DNA of 64,000 bases, taken from NCBI GenBank assembly GCA_019359355.1, contig JAHHHM010000013.1, forward strand, positions 62,001 to 126,000, in the 5' to 3' direction. The DNA comes from Microcoleus vaginatus WJT46-NPBG5 (GTDB taxonomy: Bacteria > Cyanobacteriota > Cyanobacteriia > Cyanobacteriales > Oscillatoriaceae). Positions 17,915 through 28,418 of this stretch are shown here, piece after piece. The translations under genes were made by a program, and so were the position numbers. Every line of letters begins with the position of its first letter. Position 1 is the stretch's first letter. The notes under the pieces were generated by a model. That model ran no database searches. It saw only the letters and a program-made list of their open reading frames with translations, and had not been told where the DNA came from.

Positions 17915-19117
17915 CTAGGCTTCGTCTAGCGCCGCGATTCCAGGCAATTCCTTGCCTTCGAGAAGTTCTAAGCTAGCGCCGCCGCCGGTGGAGATATGGC
18001 TCATTTGCTCAGCCAAACCGGCTTTTTCTACAGCCGCCACAGAGTCACCGCCACCGATAATGGTAGCCGTGCCTTTGGGGGTGAGATCCGCCAAAGTCCG
18101 AGCGATCGCATCAGTACCTACGGCAAATTTGTCGAACTCAAACACGCCCATCGGCCCATTCCAAATCACCGCTTTGCAATCTGCAAGCGCATCTTGGAAC
18201 ACTTTGATCGAGTCAGGGCCAATATCTAAACCCATCCAGCCATCGGGGATGCTTTCAACGCTGACGGTTTGGGCATTTGCATCCTTATCGAATTTATCCG
18301 CCACCACGACATCGGTAGGCAAGAGAAACTCAACGCCTCTTTCTTTGGCTTTCGCTTCTAAAGACTTAGCTAGTTCTAGCTTGTCTTCTTCAACGAGAGA
18401 TTTGCCAACACTCAAGCCACGTGCTTTGTAGAAGGTGAAAACCATGCCGCCGCCAATCAGCAGCTTGTCGCACTTTTCCAGCAAAGTTTCAATGACCCCG
18501 ATTTTGCTGGAAACCTTGGAACCGCCAATGATCGCCGCTAAGGGACGCTGGGGGTTTTCAATGGTCGCTTGCAGGTATTGCAGCTCTTTTTCAATCAGAT
18601 AGCCGGCAACAGAAGGACTCAGGTAGTGAGTCACCCCCTCCGTGGAAGCGTGGGCGCGGTGAGCTGTGCCAAAGGCATCATTGACGTACAAATCGGCATT
18701 TGAGGCCAGCTTTTTGGCAAATTCAGGGTCGTTTTTTTCTTCTTCTGGGTAGAAGCGGACGTTTTCCAGCAGCGCCACGTCCCCGTTTTGCATTTGAGAA
18801 ATTGCCTGAGTGACTTCGTCGCCAATGCAGTCATTGCATTTGACAACAGATTTGCCCAGCAATTCCGAGAGGCGATTGGCCACCGGCGTTAGGCGCAGCT
18901 TGTCATCAACGCCCTTGGGACGACCAAAGTGGGAGCAGAGGATCACCTTAGCACCGTTGCCGGCTAAGTATTGGATGGTCGGTAAGGCAGCGCGGATACG
19001 GGTATCATCTGTGATGTTGCCGGCGTCATCCAGGGGGACGTTAAAATCGGCCCGCACTAATACACGCTTACCCGCTAAGTCTGACTCCGATAAATTTGCT
19101 ACAGTTTTCTTGGGCAC
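17915..19117 (-). CDS. pgk: Phosphoglycerate kinase
   Basis: This is the glycolytic and Calvin-cycle enzyme that moves a phosphate between 1,3-bisphosphoglycerate and ADP. The mature frame gives 400 residues, the usual length. Visible family blocks are [11 protein letters not shown] near the N-terminus, [22 protein letters not shown], the hinge region [13 protein letters not shown] and the nucleotide loop GGGDSVAAV near the C-terminus. The chosen start is the GTG at 19117, because GGAGG lies 8 bases before it (19126-19130) and homologues begin (M)PKKTVANL. A longer open frame to 19210 adds 31 unlike residues and is probably leader sequence. It is convergent with the HstK-like gene and divergent from the stress-protein gene. 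Confidence 0.95.
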   Translation of the reverse strand: MPKKTVANLSESDLAGKRVLVRADFNVPLDDAGNITDDTRIRAALPTIQYLAGNGAKVILCSHFGRPKGVDDKLRLTPVANRLSELLGKSVVKCNDCIGDEVTQAISQMQNGDVALLENVRFYPEEEKNDPEFAKKLASNADLYVNDAFGTAHRAHASTEGVTHYLSPSVAGYLIEKELQYLQATIENPQRPLAAIIGGSKVSSKIGVIETLLEKCDKLLIGGGMVFTFYKARGLSVGKSLVEEDKLELAKSLEAKAKERGVEFLLPTDVVVADKFDKDANAQTVSVESIPDGWMGLDIGPDSIKVFQDALADCKAVIWNGPMGVFEFDKFAVGTDAIARTLADLTPKGTATIIGGGDSVAAVEKAGLAEQMSHISTGGGASLELLEGKELPGIAALDEA

Positions 19118-19291
19118 AGATAAAACCTCCAATTGCGTTACTTTTGTTGAATTTCCATCGCATCCGTGCGAAGATCGATGCTCACACTGCTGCCCTGAAT
19201 CAAGGCCCAAATAACTGCACGGATGGATCGAAATCTACCGGGTGGTTCGCCGTAAACATTTTATCTGAGAGTGTGTCCTGGAGAGGGGTGT

Positions 19292-19711
19292 ATGTTTAAG
19301 ACTGTTTTATTTCCCATTGATCAAACCAGAGAGTCCCGCGAAGCGGCTGATACGGTTGTTAATATTGTGAAAACCTACGGCAGTCGCTTGGTGATCGTGT
19401 CGGTGCTGGAAGTGCCGGCAGAAGGGGAGGAATCGCCCCCTGCACCTGCAGATCGGATGACATCGCCAGAGACGGTTGCGGAACTGCTCAAGACTGCCCA
19501 AGCAATGTTTTCTCAGCAAGGCATCGAAGCTCAAACCGTTGAGCGCGAAGGCCGGCCCGCGTTTATGATCTGTGATGTCGCTGATGAAATTGGCGCTGAT
19601 CTGATTATTATGGGCTGTCGTGGCATTGGTCTGACTGAGGAAGGGGCTGCTGACAGTGTCAGTAACCGAGTGATCAATTTATCTCCCTGCCCGGTGCTAA
19701 TTGTTCCCTAG
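19292..19711 (+). CDS. Universal stress protein (UspA family)
   Basis: A 139-residue single Usp domain beginning MFKTVLFPID, typical for the family. The ATP-binding part is recognisable as MGCRGIGLTEEG followed by a small-residue stretch and the ending SPCPVLIVP. The start at 19292 is preceded by GAGAGGGG. A longer frame from 19271 would add seven residues without support. Such proteins are soluble dimers that bind ATP or AMP and are induced under stress; the exact signal cannot be read here. Confidence 0.88.
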   Translation: MFKTVLFPIDQTRESREAADTVVNIVKTYGSRLVIVSVLEVPAEGEESPPAPADRMTSPETVAELLKTAQAMFSQQGIEAQTVEREGRPAFMICDVADEIGADLIIMGCRGIGLTEEGAADSVSNRVINLSPCPVLIVP

Positions 19712-19802
19712 TCAATTGTCATTTGTCCTGGGTTCTTGGCAAATGACAGTTCACCCATCGCAATTGGCCCATGACAGGGGACAGAGGACAAAGGACAAAT
19801 GA
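19711..19802. repeat. Dispersed GACAAA-type repeat region with inverted arms
   Basis: TCATTTGTCC (19719-19728) and GGACAAATGA (19793-19802) are perfect inverted copies. Between them are several degenerate copies of GACAGGGGACAGAGGACAAAGG-like words. The rbgA start codon (19799) lies inside the right arm, so pairing would hide it. Confidence 0.6.
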
Positions 19803-20659
19803 GCAGCATTCAGTGGTATCCCGGTCACATTGCCAAGGCGGAACGGGCACTCAAGGAACAGTTAAAGCGTGTGGATGTGGTATTAGAGGTGCGCGATGCC
19901 CGCATCCCTCTAGCAACCCATCATCCCCAAACAGCGCAATGGGTGGGCGCGAAGGGGCGGGTTTTGGTAATCAATCGCCTGGATATGATTACACCGGCAG
20001 CGCGGCAACGGTGGGAAGAATGGTTCCGAATGCAGGGGGAAACGCCGTATTACACGGACGCACAACATGGCAAAGGTGTCAAGGCTATCTCTCTAGCAAC
20101 GCAGGATGCCGGTGCACAGATGAATGAAAGACGACGGGAACGCGGGATGTTACCACGTCCTGTCCGTGCAGTCGTGATTGGGTTTCCCAATGTGGGTAAA
20201 TCAGCGCTGATTAACCGGCTGCTAAACCGGCGCGTGGTGGAAAGTGCGGCACGTGCGGGAGTCACACGCCAGCTGCGCTGGGTGCGGATTTCTGAGGAAA
20301 TTGAGTTGCTAGATGCGCCTGGGGTGATCCCCGCCAGGATTGAGGATGAGGAAAATGCCTTCAAGTTGGCAATTTGTGACGATATTGGCGAAGCATCTTA
20401 CGACAATTATTTAGTAGCAGCGAAGCTGGTAGATTTACTCACTTATCTGGAAGCAACGAGTGAGGGGATTGTCTCATTAAATTTATTGCAGTCGCGTTAT
20501 GAATTAAACCCGATTTCGATAGAGGGGGATGAGTATCTACAAGCACTGGCAAAGTTGCGATATAAAGGCGATGTAGAGCGAACGGCGCGTCAGTTACTGA
20601 CGGATTTTCGCAAAGGTTTGTTAGGACAGATTCCCTTGGAGTTGCCGCCGCCGGTGTAA
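19799..20659 (+). CDS. rbgA: Ribosome biogenesis GTPase YlqF/RbgA
   Basis: A 286-residue circularly permuted GTPase. The G4 motif comes first as NRLD (59-62, usually NKxD), then G1 GFPNVGKS (128-135) and G3 DAPG (172-175), which is the order of the YlqF/RbgA class. The N-terminus IQWYPGHIAKAER matches the family signature. In bacteria the protein acts in late assembly of the 50S subunit. The ATG sits at the end of a short repeat region with only GGAC before it, so the ribosome binding site is weak. Nothing else unusual is seen. Confidence 0.93.
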   Translation: MSSIQWYPGHIAKAERALKEQLKRVDVVLEVRDARIPLATHHPQTAQWVGAKGRVLVINRLDMITPAARQRWEEWFRMQGETPYYTDAQHGKGVKAISLATQDAGAQMNERRRERGMLPRPVRAVVIGFPNVGKSALINRLLNRRVVESAARAGVTRQLRWVRISEEIELLDAPGVIPARIEDEENAFKLAICDDIGEASYDNYLVAAKLVDLLTYLEATSEGIVSLNLLQSRYELNPISIEGDEYLQALAKLRYKGDVERTARQLLTDFRKGLLGQIPLELPPPV

Positions 20660-21201
20660 CCTAGAGGGGAGAGGGGGAGAAAAAATAACGGGTATGGGAA
20701 ATCTGATGCCGGCAACAAGCTAAGGGATCTCAAACCTTCCCCGATCTGACTTTGGTAATCGAGAAAGAGAATTCTCACAAGTATTTTGCGTTAAAGTTGC
20801 TGGAACCTTACCTGCGCTGCGCCACCCGGACGCTTTATCTGTAATAGCTTTAAGCGATTTAAACCTAAATTTAAAATCACAAATTTAAAATCGTTGGCTG
20901 CAGCAAGTCTGAGTAGCGCAAAAGTGCCGGCAATCGGTTGTAAGCTTCAAAGGTAGATTCCATGCAATAGCCCGGCAGCGATAAAATGATGTTCACAAGG
21001 GTATATTGGGTGCACGACCCTTAGAGTTGCTGAAACTCTCAACACAGCCGATCCTTTACTAAAGGATTTTTGTCAGCGTTAATATAGTCCCAAGAATTGC
21101 CGGCAGAACGCCATAGCCTTGGGGGGTGAGATTCTACCCTTCGATCGTCCCAGGAGTTCTTGCACGCCTTATTCGCCAGCGTTTAATGAGGTTTGGAAGT
21201 C
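20660..21201. other. Intergenic region with two tandem hairpins before a cyclase gene
   Basis: 542 bases with no gene. AAATTTAAAATC occurs twice around 20870-20892. AGAGTT (21023-21028) pairs with AACTCT (21034-21039), and directly after it ATCCTTTA (21051-21058) pairs with TAAAGGAT (21060-21067), followed by TTTT to 21071. The second looks like a weak intrinsic terminator. Both lie 130-180 bases before the cyclase start, so a regulated leader is possible. Confidence 0.45.
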
Positions 21202-22845
21202 ATGGCTGAGTTTAAGCTGCGCGTACAAATTGAGGGAAATCTTGAACAAACCATTACGGTGAATCAAGATCAATTTACAATGGGCCGCGCTCCAGATTGC
21301 AATTTACATTTACCTTCTAGCGCTATTTCTAGATGCCACGCCCGCTTTATAAAAGCAGGTGAAGGCGTGTGGAAAATTGAAGATTTAGGGAGCAAAAACG
21401 GAACGCGCTTAAATGACAATTTGGTGATAGCTCCTGTCAAGGTTAAACATGGTGATACTGTGCAGATCGGCCATGTTTGCCTGACATTACTTTTTAATGA
21501 GCCGGTTTCATCTCAGCCGGCTGTGACAGCAAGCATTCCACCCAAAGTCAGCGCACCAAAAAATCCCATCACACAGGGAATGACCATTCTGCGTAATGTC
21601 ACAGAGCTGCAACAGCAATGGATACAAGTTGATAACCAAGGAGACGACAATACTAACAAAGAAAAAGCGATTGCTCGTTTAAAAGATTTAGTGGATATCG
21701 CTAAATGTCTGAATTATGCTGAATCTATAGAAGCTATTTTTTCACAGGTGCAACGTGTTGTTTTTCGCGAGCTTAGCAGTATTGACCGCTTAGCTTTATT
21801 GATAGATGTTAGCGGCTTGGGAAAACTTGAATTACTCAATTCTGCCACTAGAAATGCCTCTAAACACCAAAATCTAGCCCCAGATGGAAGTTGGATTAGC
21901 CGCAGTATTTGCCAAAAGGTGTTTGCCGATAAAGTTGCTATTCAAACGGCTGATGCCCAGATGGATAAACGTTTTGAGGATGAGTTCAGTATTATTGCTA
22001 ACGATATTCGTAGCGCAATGGCTGTGCCCTTATGGGATGAAAATAAAGTTGTTGGGGTTCTTTATGCCGACGCTAATCTTTCCTTTAGTCATTGGACGAA
22101 GGGAGGAGAAGAAGACCTCAGCTTTTTTTCAACGTTAGCCAATCTTGTTGCTTCCAGTGTGCAACGCTGGCTGCTGGCACGCAAATTGCGAAGTGAAGAA
22201 AAAATTCGGCACAGATTAGAACGCTATCATTCGCCGGCAGTGGTGCAACAAATGATGGTTGAAGGAGCATTAGAGGTCGGTCGTCTGATGCCGAAAGAGG
22301 ACGATATTAGCATTCTTTTTGCCGATATTGTTGGCTTTACTGCACTTTCAGAACGGTTAAGTCCCGCACAAATTGCAGAATTGCTCAATGCATTTTTTGA
22401 GGAAATGTTGCAGGAAGTTTTTGCCGTTGGTGGAACTCTCGATAAATTTATCGGAGATTGCATTATGGCATTTTTTGGCGCTCCAGAAGTTCAGCCAGAT
22501 CATGCCGAAAGAGCGGTGACGGCAGCACAGGGAATGCTGGCGAGGCTGGAACGTTTGAATGCTAATCAAGCATTACGTGAACCTTTACAATTGCGAATTG
22601 CGATTAACAGCGGCAAAGCCGTTGTTGGAGATGTGGGGAGTTCGCAAAGAGTGGATTATACAGTCTTAGGCGCAACGATTAATTTAGCGTCTCGGATGGA
22701 AGGCATTTGTCCCCCTGGTGAATGCGTGATCAGTGAGGCAACCTATCAGTTACTAAAAGACCCGCAAGGCTTTAAAGTCATGGAAGAATTTCGGTTTAAA
22801 GGAATTGACCGGCCTGTGCAAGTTTACCAAACAAAGCGGCATTAA
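21202..22845 (+). CDS. FHA-GAF class III adenylate/guanylate cyclase
   Basis: From the ATG at 21202 (preceded by GAGG) the protein has 547 residues. The N-terminal FHA domain (about 20-90) shows GRAPDCN, SSAISRCHARF and DLGSKNGTRLND, the phosphothreonine-binding pattern. A GAF domain follows (about 165-325), then a class III cyclase domain (about 355-545) with the two metal Asp residues in FADIVGF and IGDCIMAFFGAP and the late motif YTVLGATINLASRME. Catalytic residues appear complete, and the late-motif pattern favours adenylate cyclase. Reaction: ATP to cyclic AMP. The FHA domain suggests control by a Ser/Thr kinase, of which this window has several. A TTG start at 21193 is possible but less likely. 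Confidence 0.9.
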   Translation: MAEFKLRVQIEGNLEQTITVNQDQFTMGRAPDCNLHLPSSAISRCHARFIKAGEGVWKIEDLGSKNGTRLNDNLVIAPVKVKHGDTVQIGHVCLTLLFNEPVSSQPAVTASIPPKVSAPKNPITQGMTILRNVTELQQQWIQVDNQGDDNTNKEKAIARLKDLVDIAKCLNYAESIEAIFSQVQRVVFRELSSIDRLALLIDVSGLGKLELLNSATRNASKHQNLAPDGSWISRSICQKVFADKVAIQTADAQMDKRFEDEFSIIANDIRSAMAVPLWDENKVVGVLYADANLSFSHWTKGGEEDLSFFSTLANLVASSVQRWLLARKLRSEEKIRHRLERYHSPAVVQQMMVEGALEVGRLMPKEDDISILFADIVGFTALSERLSPAQIAELLNAFFEEMLQEVFAVGGTLDKFIGDCIMAFFGAPEVQPDHAERAVTAAQGMLARLERLNANQALREPLQLRIAINSGKAVVGDVGSSQRVDYTVLGATINLASRMEGICPPGECVISEATYQLLKDPQGFKVMEEFRFKGIDRPVQVYQTKRH

Positions 22846-22863
22846 TGATGTCTTCTCAGGAGA

Positions 22864-22883
22864 AGCCGGTTTATAAGCCGGCT
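22864..22883. terminator. Hairpin between convergent genes
   Basis: AGCCGG (22864-22869) pairs with CCGGCT (22878-22883) just past the cyclase stop. There is no U-run. It may help end the convergent transcripts or may just be part of the GCCGGC word abundance. Confidence 0.4.
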
Positions 22884-23071
22884 CCCCTGCGGGTATATCT
22901 TGATTCAAGTCATTTTTTTATTTCATTGAGTGCCGGTTTTAACTTTTACTACTGGGAAAATTTATGATTAAAATCGCTATTGTTGGGTAAACTGATAACA
23001 ATCAGACATTCTTTTAAAAAATAGAAACGCACTAAAGGTTATAATTCAAAAAACGTCTGGACTTTATCTTT

Positions 23072-24985
23072 TTAGTTGGAATCAGGAGTCTGATTCCCAA
23101 GCATTAACCCAATAAGTTCGGTTGCCTTCTCCCTATTTATCGGCTTAGAAAATAAATATCCTTGCCCCAACTCGCACCCCAACTCTCGTAGTTTCTCTAG
23201 CTGTGCCGGTGTTTCGATGCCTTCTGCCACAATATCCATCCCTCGGCTACGAGCTAGCGTTACAATCGTCTGAACAATTTCTACGCCACTATTATCAGGC
23301 CCGATACGGCTGACAAAAGAGCGATCAATCTTTAAAGTATCAATTGGAAACTCGTGTAAGCGGCTTAAAGAAGAGTACCCGGTGCCAAAGTCATCAATAC
23401 ACAACTGAATACCTAGGGTTTTTAACTGCTTTAACATCTTTTCTTCCCAAGATAATGTTTCTAAAATGCAACTTTCAGTAATCTCTAGCTTGAGTGAATC
23501 TCTGGGAATGCCAGTATCCTGCAAGATTGCCTCGATTCGACTTAGCAAGTTCGGTTGCTTGAGCTGCACGGCTGAAAGATTGACACTAATTGTTAAGGGA
23601 AAAATTTGGGGAAACTGTTGCTGCCACAAACTTATTTGGTGACAAGCTTTCTGCAAAACCCACCACCCCAGATCGTTGATTAATCCAGTTTCTTCAGCCA
23701 CAGGAATAAACTCGGCAGGCGGGTAGGTAACACCGGAGGAGTGATGCCAACGCACCAAAGCTTCAAAGCCGCTCAGTTTCCCCGTAGCAAGGGCGACAAT
23801 TGGCTGGTAATCAAGGCAAAATTCTTGCAGGACAATTGCCCTTCTCAAGTCGTTTTCCATCTGCAATCGTGCCATCGCCACCGTTTGCATGGCTGGATCA
23901 AAAACTTCGTAACGCCCTCTGCCTTGAGCTTTAGCATAATACATTGCAAGATCCGCATCCCTGAGGACGTCTTCTGGGCGATCGTAACCCATTGTGCTCT
24001 GGATAATGCCAATGCTGATCTCAGTAAACACTTCATAATTACTCAAATTGAAGGGTAATCTTAATTGCTTTTGAATGCGTTCAGCGACCCTAATAGCCTC
24101 TTCTAAATCTTTAATATCTTCTAGCAAAATAACAAATTCATCTCCTCCAAAACGCGCAACTGCATCTTTTTGGCGTAAAGAAGCTTGTAGTTGGACGGCT
24201 ACACTTTTTAGTAATTCATCGCCAACCAAGTGTCCGAGGCTATCATTAACCACTTTAAAGCGATCTAGGTCAATAAATAGTACCGCATATAAGTAATTTT
24301 GATGTGTATGCGCCTTATTGATTGCCAGTTGTAGCCGGTTCATAAACCAAGAGCGGTTAGGTAACTCGGTTAGCGCGTCATGAAAAGCATCATGTCCTAG
24401 TTGTTCTTCTCTCTGCAATAACTGAGTTTGAGTTAGTTGAAGATTATGCAAAGCTTGTGTGAGTTCAGCCGTTTGAGAAGCTACCCGTTCTTCTAATTCA
24501 GCCGTGAGCTTTTGCAACGCCGCTTCCGCCTCTTTTCGCGCTTCAATTTCCTGCTTGAGCAGCACATTTTGGTCTTCTAAAATCTTCGTCAAATTTCGCA
24601 GTCTCAGGTGTAGCTGCACACGGGCAAGGACTTCCTCTTGCTGAAAGGGTTTGGTAATATAATCCACCGCCCCCATCGAGAGTCCTCTAACCTTATCTAC
24701 CCGATCAGTTAGCGCTGACATAAAAATTACAGGGATATCTTTTGTTGCCGCCGATGCTTTTAAGCGGTAGCAGGTTTCAAAACCATCTATTCCCGGCATC
24801 ATTACGTCCAACAATATGATATCTGGCGAAACTTCTTTTAGCTTTTCAATGGCGCTTTCCCCATCTTTAGCCACAAGAACTTTGAATCCTGACTCTCGTA
24901 AAAAGCTGAATAAAACTTTAAGATTAATAAAGTTATCATCAACAATCAAAATGGTTAATTCGTTGTGACTGTGCATATTACTCAT
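23072..24985 (-). CDS. Response regulator with GGDEF and EAL domains
   Basis: The 637-residue protein has a receiver domain (about 10-128; phospho-acceptor Asp in ILLDVMMPG), a coiled coil (130-195), a GGDEF domain (205-360) with intact RFGGDEF and an inhibitory-site RQKD five residues before it, and an EAL domain (375-625) with FEALVRW and the C-terminal AEGIE...GQGYLFSKP segment. Both catalytic signatures look intact, so it could make or degrade cyclic di-GMP; which dominates cannot be read. Its ATG overlaps the end of the upstream hybrid histidine kinase by 8 bases, so the two are translationally coupled and that kinase is the natural phosphodonor. Confidence 0.92.
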   Translation of the reverse strand: MSNMHSHNELTILIVDDNFINLKVLFSFLRESGFKVLVAKDGESAIEKLKEVSPDIILLDVMMPGIDGFETCYRLKASAATKDIPVIFMSALTDRVDKVRGLSMGAVDYITKPFQQEEVLARVQLHLRLRNLTKILEDQNVLLKQEIEARKEAEAALQKLTAELEERVASQTAELTQALHNLQLTQTQLLQREEQLGHDAFHDALTELPNRSWFMNRLQLAINKAHTHQNYLYAVLFIDLDRFKVVNDSLGHLVGDELLKSVAVQLQASLRQKDAVARFGGDEFVILLEDIKDLEEAIRVAERIQKQLRLPFNLSNYEVFTEISIGIIQSTMGYDRPEDVLRDADLAMYYAKAQGRGRYEVFDPAMQTVAMARLQMENDLRRAIVLQEFCLDYQPIVALATGKLSGFEALVRWHHSSGVTYPPAEFIPVAEETGLINDLGWWVLQKACHQISLWQQQFPQIFPLTISVNLSAVQLKQPNLLSRIEAILQDTGIPRDSLKLEITESCILETLSWEEKMLKQLKTLGIQLCIDDFGTGYSSLSRLHEFPIDTLKIDRSFVSRIGPDNSGVEIVQTIVTLARSRGMDIVAEGIETPAQLEKLRELGCELGQGYLFSKPINREKATELIGLMLGNQTPDSN

Positions 24986-27782
24986 CCAAAAAATATGTTT
25001 TTACAAACTTGATTATTTCTTTTTCTGCAAAAGTTTCAGCTAATTTCAAAAGTCTATTCGCAAATGGAAGATAGCGATTGTCTATTTTTTTGAGTCGATT
25101 AGCTTCCCGTTCAACACCTTCAATGTCACCGATACGAGCGGCGTGAAATAGCGCTACAAGTTCTGTGGATGGTGGGATCGTTAGCTCATCACTTTCAACA
25201 TTTGATATATTACCGAACTCTTCCTGCTGTTCCTTGACAACTTCATCAGGCCGGTCGTAAATCCATTCTACTTGCAAGTAAATTTTTAAGAGTTCTAGCA
25301 ACTCATCAATTTGGATAGGCTTTGGCAAAAAGTCGTTACAACCGGCTGCTTGACTATTCTGCCGGTCAAAGTTAAACACGCTGGCACTAGATGCTATTAA
25401 TATTACATTTTTAAACTCTGATGACTGTCGTAAGCGTCGCGACATTTCCAATCCATCCATGACTGGCATCACTAAGTCTGTAATTATTAAATCTGGTTTA
25501 AAATAAGCAGCTTGATCTAACCCCTCTTGTCCATTACACGCTTCCATGATTTGAAAACCAAGTGGCTCTAGCATATCTTTAAGAATATTTATATTTTCAG
25601 GTCGATCATCTACAAGCAAAATTTTATATGCTTCTCCTTTAAAGCCGCTTATTTTATTAGAAAGATTCCTTGAATCTAACTCAATCTCTTGAAAAAGTTG
25701 AGGCATTTCTAGGTCAAGATAAAAACTGCTGCCTTTACCAAGAACACTCTCGACTCTTAATTCGCCTCCCATCATTTGAACAATTTTATATGAGATTGCT
25801 AGTCCTAAGCCGGTGCCTTCTACCTTCTGCTGGCTATCTCCCACTTGCTCAAAGGGTAAAAATATTTTTTCTAACTCCTCTGGTGCTATGCCGACACCAG
25901 TATCTTCAATTTGAAAACGAATTTTGGCAATCGTTGATTTATCAGAGTCTTCCCCCTGACTGATTATGGCTACCTTAAAAGTAACCCCTCCTTTTTCGGT
26001 AAATTTTATAGCATTGCCCAAAAGATTAATTAAAACTTGCCGCAGCCTTTTTTCATCAGTATGGACAGCAGAAGGAAGTTGATTTAAGGCTTGATAATTA
26101 AACGTAATTCTTTTTTCTTCTGCTCGGTTCCGGCAGATTTCCACAACCTGATTTAAAAAAGAAGTCAAATGAATATTTGAATTTAAAATTTCCATTTTTC
26201 GTGCTTCTATTTTAGATAAATCTAAAATATCATTAATTAAAGTCAGTAAATGTGTTCCACATTTATAAATAATTTGAACAGCATCTTTTTGTTTTGAAGT
26301 GGTACTTTTATCGCGTTCCATAATTTGAGCGTATCCCAAAATCCCGTTGAGGGGGGTGCGAAGTTCGTGGCTCATATTGGCTAAGAATTCGCTTTTAGCT
26401 TGGTTGGCACTATCAGCGGCAACTTTGGCTTCCTTTAGCTCACTTGTCCGTTCTTCTACTCGAATTTCTAGTTCTGAGTTGATTTTTTCGAGTGCGGCAA
26501 AAGATTCACGTAGCTGCTGGGCCATTTGGTTAAAAGATTGGGCTAAAAATTCCAGTTCATCTATGCTATTCACCTCTACTTTTTGGTCTAGTTGACCACT
26601 GGCAATTGCTCGACTTGCTTGACTCAAACGAAAAATAGGATGGGTAATCCAGTGGGAGGCGAGGATTCCTAATAAGGTCGCTAGCACTAATGCCAAAAGA
26701 CACAGTAAGATAGTGCTACGAGTGCCGGCATTGATTTGCTCCATGAAGTCGGCTTCGGGTACGACTACAACAATCAGCCAATCAAGACCTCGACCATCTT
26801 GGAATGGGGATACTTGCACGAATTCCCGCTGACCATTTTGTAGGAATTCTAATTGCTGGTTGCTGTCAATTTTGCTGAAATCCCCAAAGTGCTTTATTAA
26901 ATGCAGCGTTGTCTCTTTGATCAAGGGTTCACTACTATCAATCGCTTTTAATCTTTGGGTTTCCTTGCCATCATTGCTTTTGAGAAATGGCTTCTCAGGT
27001 GTGGAAGAAGCCACTAGCAGACCCGACCTTTCTATAATAAAGGTTTTTCCCGATTTTCCTATTTTTAAACTTTGCAGGAAGTCACCAATTTCTGACAAAA
27101 ACAAATCCGTACTGACGACTCCCCGAAAGGTGCCATTTTTGTCGTAAAATGGCTGGCTAGCCGAGATTCCCAGACTGGGTTGAATATAATATTGATAAAT
27201 TTTATTCCATTGAGATTTGCCGGCAGCTTTTGCGGCCTTATACCAAGGTCGAACGCGGGGATCGTAGGCTGGGTGTATTTCTTTAAACTCAGTCGGATTG
27301 CCCTTCTTATCTGCCTGAATGATTGTATTAATAAAATTCGTAGATTTATCTGTTATTTCAATAACAACGGTGCCATCATCCTTATAACCGGCACCCGCAT
27401 ATTCTTTACGTTCTCCTCCGAAACTAATGTAGTTCACAGTGGGAAATTGCTGTAGTTGCCAAAAAAAGTAACTTCTCATTGGAATCATGTTGTTTGGATT
27501 CCATAAATCGAAGCGACGAATGGCATCAACATTAATGGCATTAAGCAAATGAGGCGTTTCTAAGTAAGTGTAAAGTTGCTGCTTGATGCGGCCAAGTACC
27601 TCCATTCGTAATTGGCTGGTAACATTGTTGACGGCAGTCGTTCCGTTGCGTAGCGAAAACCACCCAGTCAGTCCCACAGCGACAAAAATTTGCAGGACGA
27701 AGGGAACGACTAAAACGAGGCGCAGAGGGATTTTTGGGGGGCTTTTTGCTGCAATTTTAGGCTCGGTTGTATTTAGGGTCAT
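24978..27782 (-). CDS. Membrane hybrid histidine kinase with Cache-type sensor
   Basis: 934 residues. Membrane segments at about 25-45 and 365-385 bracket a large extracytoplasmic Cache-like sensor domain. HAMP (380-440), a coiled coil, HisKA (His472 in [11 protein letters not shown]), HATPase (575-690; [14 protein letters not shown]) and a receiver domain (715-835; [13 protein letters not shown]) follow, with about 100 helical residues at the end. Cache domains usually bind small molecules such as amino or carboxylic acids. The gene is first of a two-gene operon with the REC-GGDEF-EAL protein, pointing to ligand-controlled cyclic di-GMP output. The start has an in-frame ATG just before the first membrane segment. 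Confidence 0.92.
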   Translation of the reverse strand: MTLNTTEPKIAAKSPPKIPLRLVLVVPFVLQIFVAVGLTGWFSLRNGTTAVNNVTSQLRMEVLGRIKQQLYTYLETPHLLNAINVDAIRRFDLWNPNNMIPMRSYFFWQLQQFPTVNYISFGGERKEYAGAGYKDDGTVVIEITDKSTNFINTIIQADKKGNPTEFKEIHPAYDPRVRPWYKAAKAAGKSQWNKIYQYYIQPSLGISASQPFYDKNGTFRGVVSTDLFLSEIGDFLQSLKIGKSGKTFIIERSGLLVASSTPEKPFLKSNDGKETQRLKAIDSSEPLIKETTLHLIKHFGDFSKIDSNQQLEFLQNGQREFVQVSPFQDGRGLDWLIVVVVPEADFMEQINAGTRSTILLCLLALVLATLLGILASHWITHPIFRLSQASRAIASGQLDQKVEVNSIDELEFLAQSFNQMAQQLRESFAALEKINSELEIRVEERTSELKEAKVAADSANQAKSEFLANMSHELRTPLNGILGYAQIMERDKSTTSKQKDAVQIIYKCGTHLLTLINDILDLSKIEARKMEILNSNIHLTSFLNQVVEICRNRAEEKRITFNYQALNQLPSAVHTDEKRLRQVLINLLGNAIKFTEKGGVTFKVAIISQGEDSDKSTIAKIRFQIEDTGVGIAPEELEKIFLPFEQVGDSQQKVEGTGLGLAISYKIVQMMGGELRVESVLGKGSSFYLDLEMPQLFQEIELDSRNLSNKISGFKGEAYKILLVDDRPENINILKDMLEPLGFQIMEACNGQEGLDQAAYFKPDLIITDLVMPVMDGLEMSRRLRQSSEFKNVILIASSASVFNFDRQNSQAAGCNDFLPKPIQIDELLELLKIYLQVEWIYDRPDEVVKEQQEEFGNISNVESDELTIPPSTELVALFHAARIGDIEGVEREANRLKKIDNRYLPFANRLLKLAETFAEKEIIKFVKTYFLDE

Positions 27783-28418
27783 GGCGGAGTCGTTTTAGTG
27801 TTGAAATAGTTTTGATAACAACTGTTGCGAACTCTTGGCCATACAAAGCCGACTCTATCGTAGTGATCTATGCCCTATATTTTGAAGGCTAATAGTGCTT
27901 AATCATAGCTTATTCAATTAAACTTAAGGAAGCACTTCAAGGGACGGAGAAGTGTCTAATTTAAAATCAATAGATGTGGTTTATTGAGAATATTTTTGGA
28001 GTGAGCGATATCTGAGGAACCGGCGCAACATCAAAAAGATGATGCCGGCATTAAAAACCGATTCCTTGGCTTGGGACAAAACCTTGTAGTCTTTACTGAC
28101 AGCAACCGTGGCGCTGCTATTTACGGAAGTCGCTGTAGATCAAATTGTAGGTTCGCAGATCCTGGGGCATCATTTCCCCATAAGAAAGCGAGCGCAGCCG
28201 GTCAAAAATGCTATTTTACTGTTTTACGTCGGCTAATGATGCAATGATACTCTGTAGCTTTTTCTAAGGGCCATTCCACTTTGGCATCGCTAAGGTTGCT
28301 CGAATCCTGTTCGTAAATAAAATTACAGCAGCTACCGCTTAGCATTCATTTATACTTTATTCTTAACCCAAGCTCGAAATAATTTTAACAAAGCAATTTC
28401 GCCAGCAGTTTTACTTTG
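27783..28418. other. Long intergenic region
   Basis: 636 bases between two minus-strand genes. It must hold the promoter of the hybrid kinase operon near 27790-27900. One plus-strand open frame without a normal start (28005-28247) is listed separately. No repeats of note. Confidence 0.5.
28005..28247 (+). pseudogene. Possible gene remnant with lost start codon
   Basis: An 80-codon open frame begins directly after a stop. Its likely original start is ATA at 28008, preceded by GGAG at 27998-28001; changing ATA to ATG would give MSEEPAQHQKDDAGIKNR. The next residues (FLGLGQNLVVFTDSNRGAA) look protein-like, while the tail from about 28130 looks degenerate. I recognise no family. It may be chance. 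Confidence 0.25.

Noticed and set aside
17952-18431. 159-codon open frame on the plus strand inside pgk
   Set aside because: It is antisense to a fully conserved pgk, has Ser/Thr/Ala-biased shadow composition and no ribosome binding site.
19118-19210. 31-residue N-terminal extension of phosphoglycerate kinase
   Set aside because: A GTG at 19117 has a perfect GGAGG 8 bases upstream and gives the standard length; the extension is unlike homologues.
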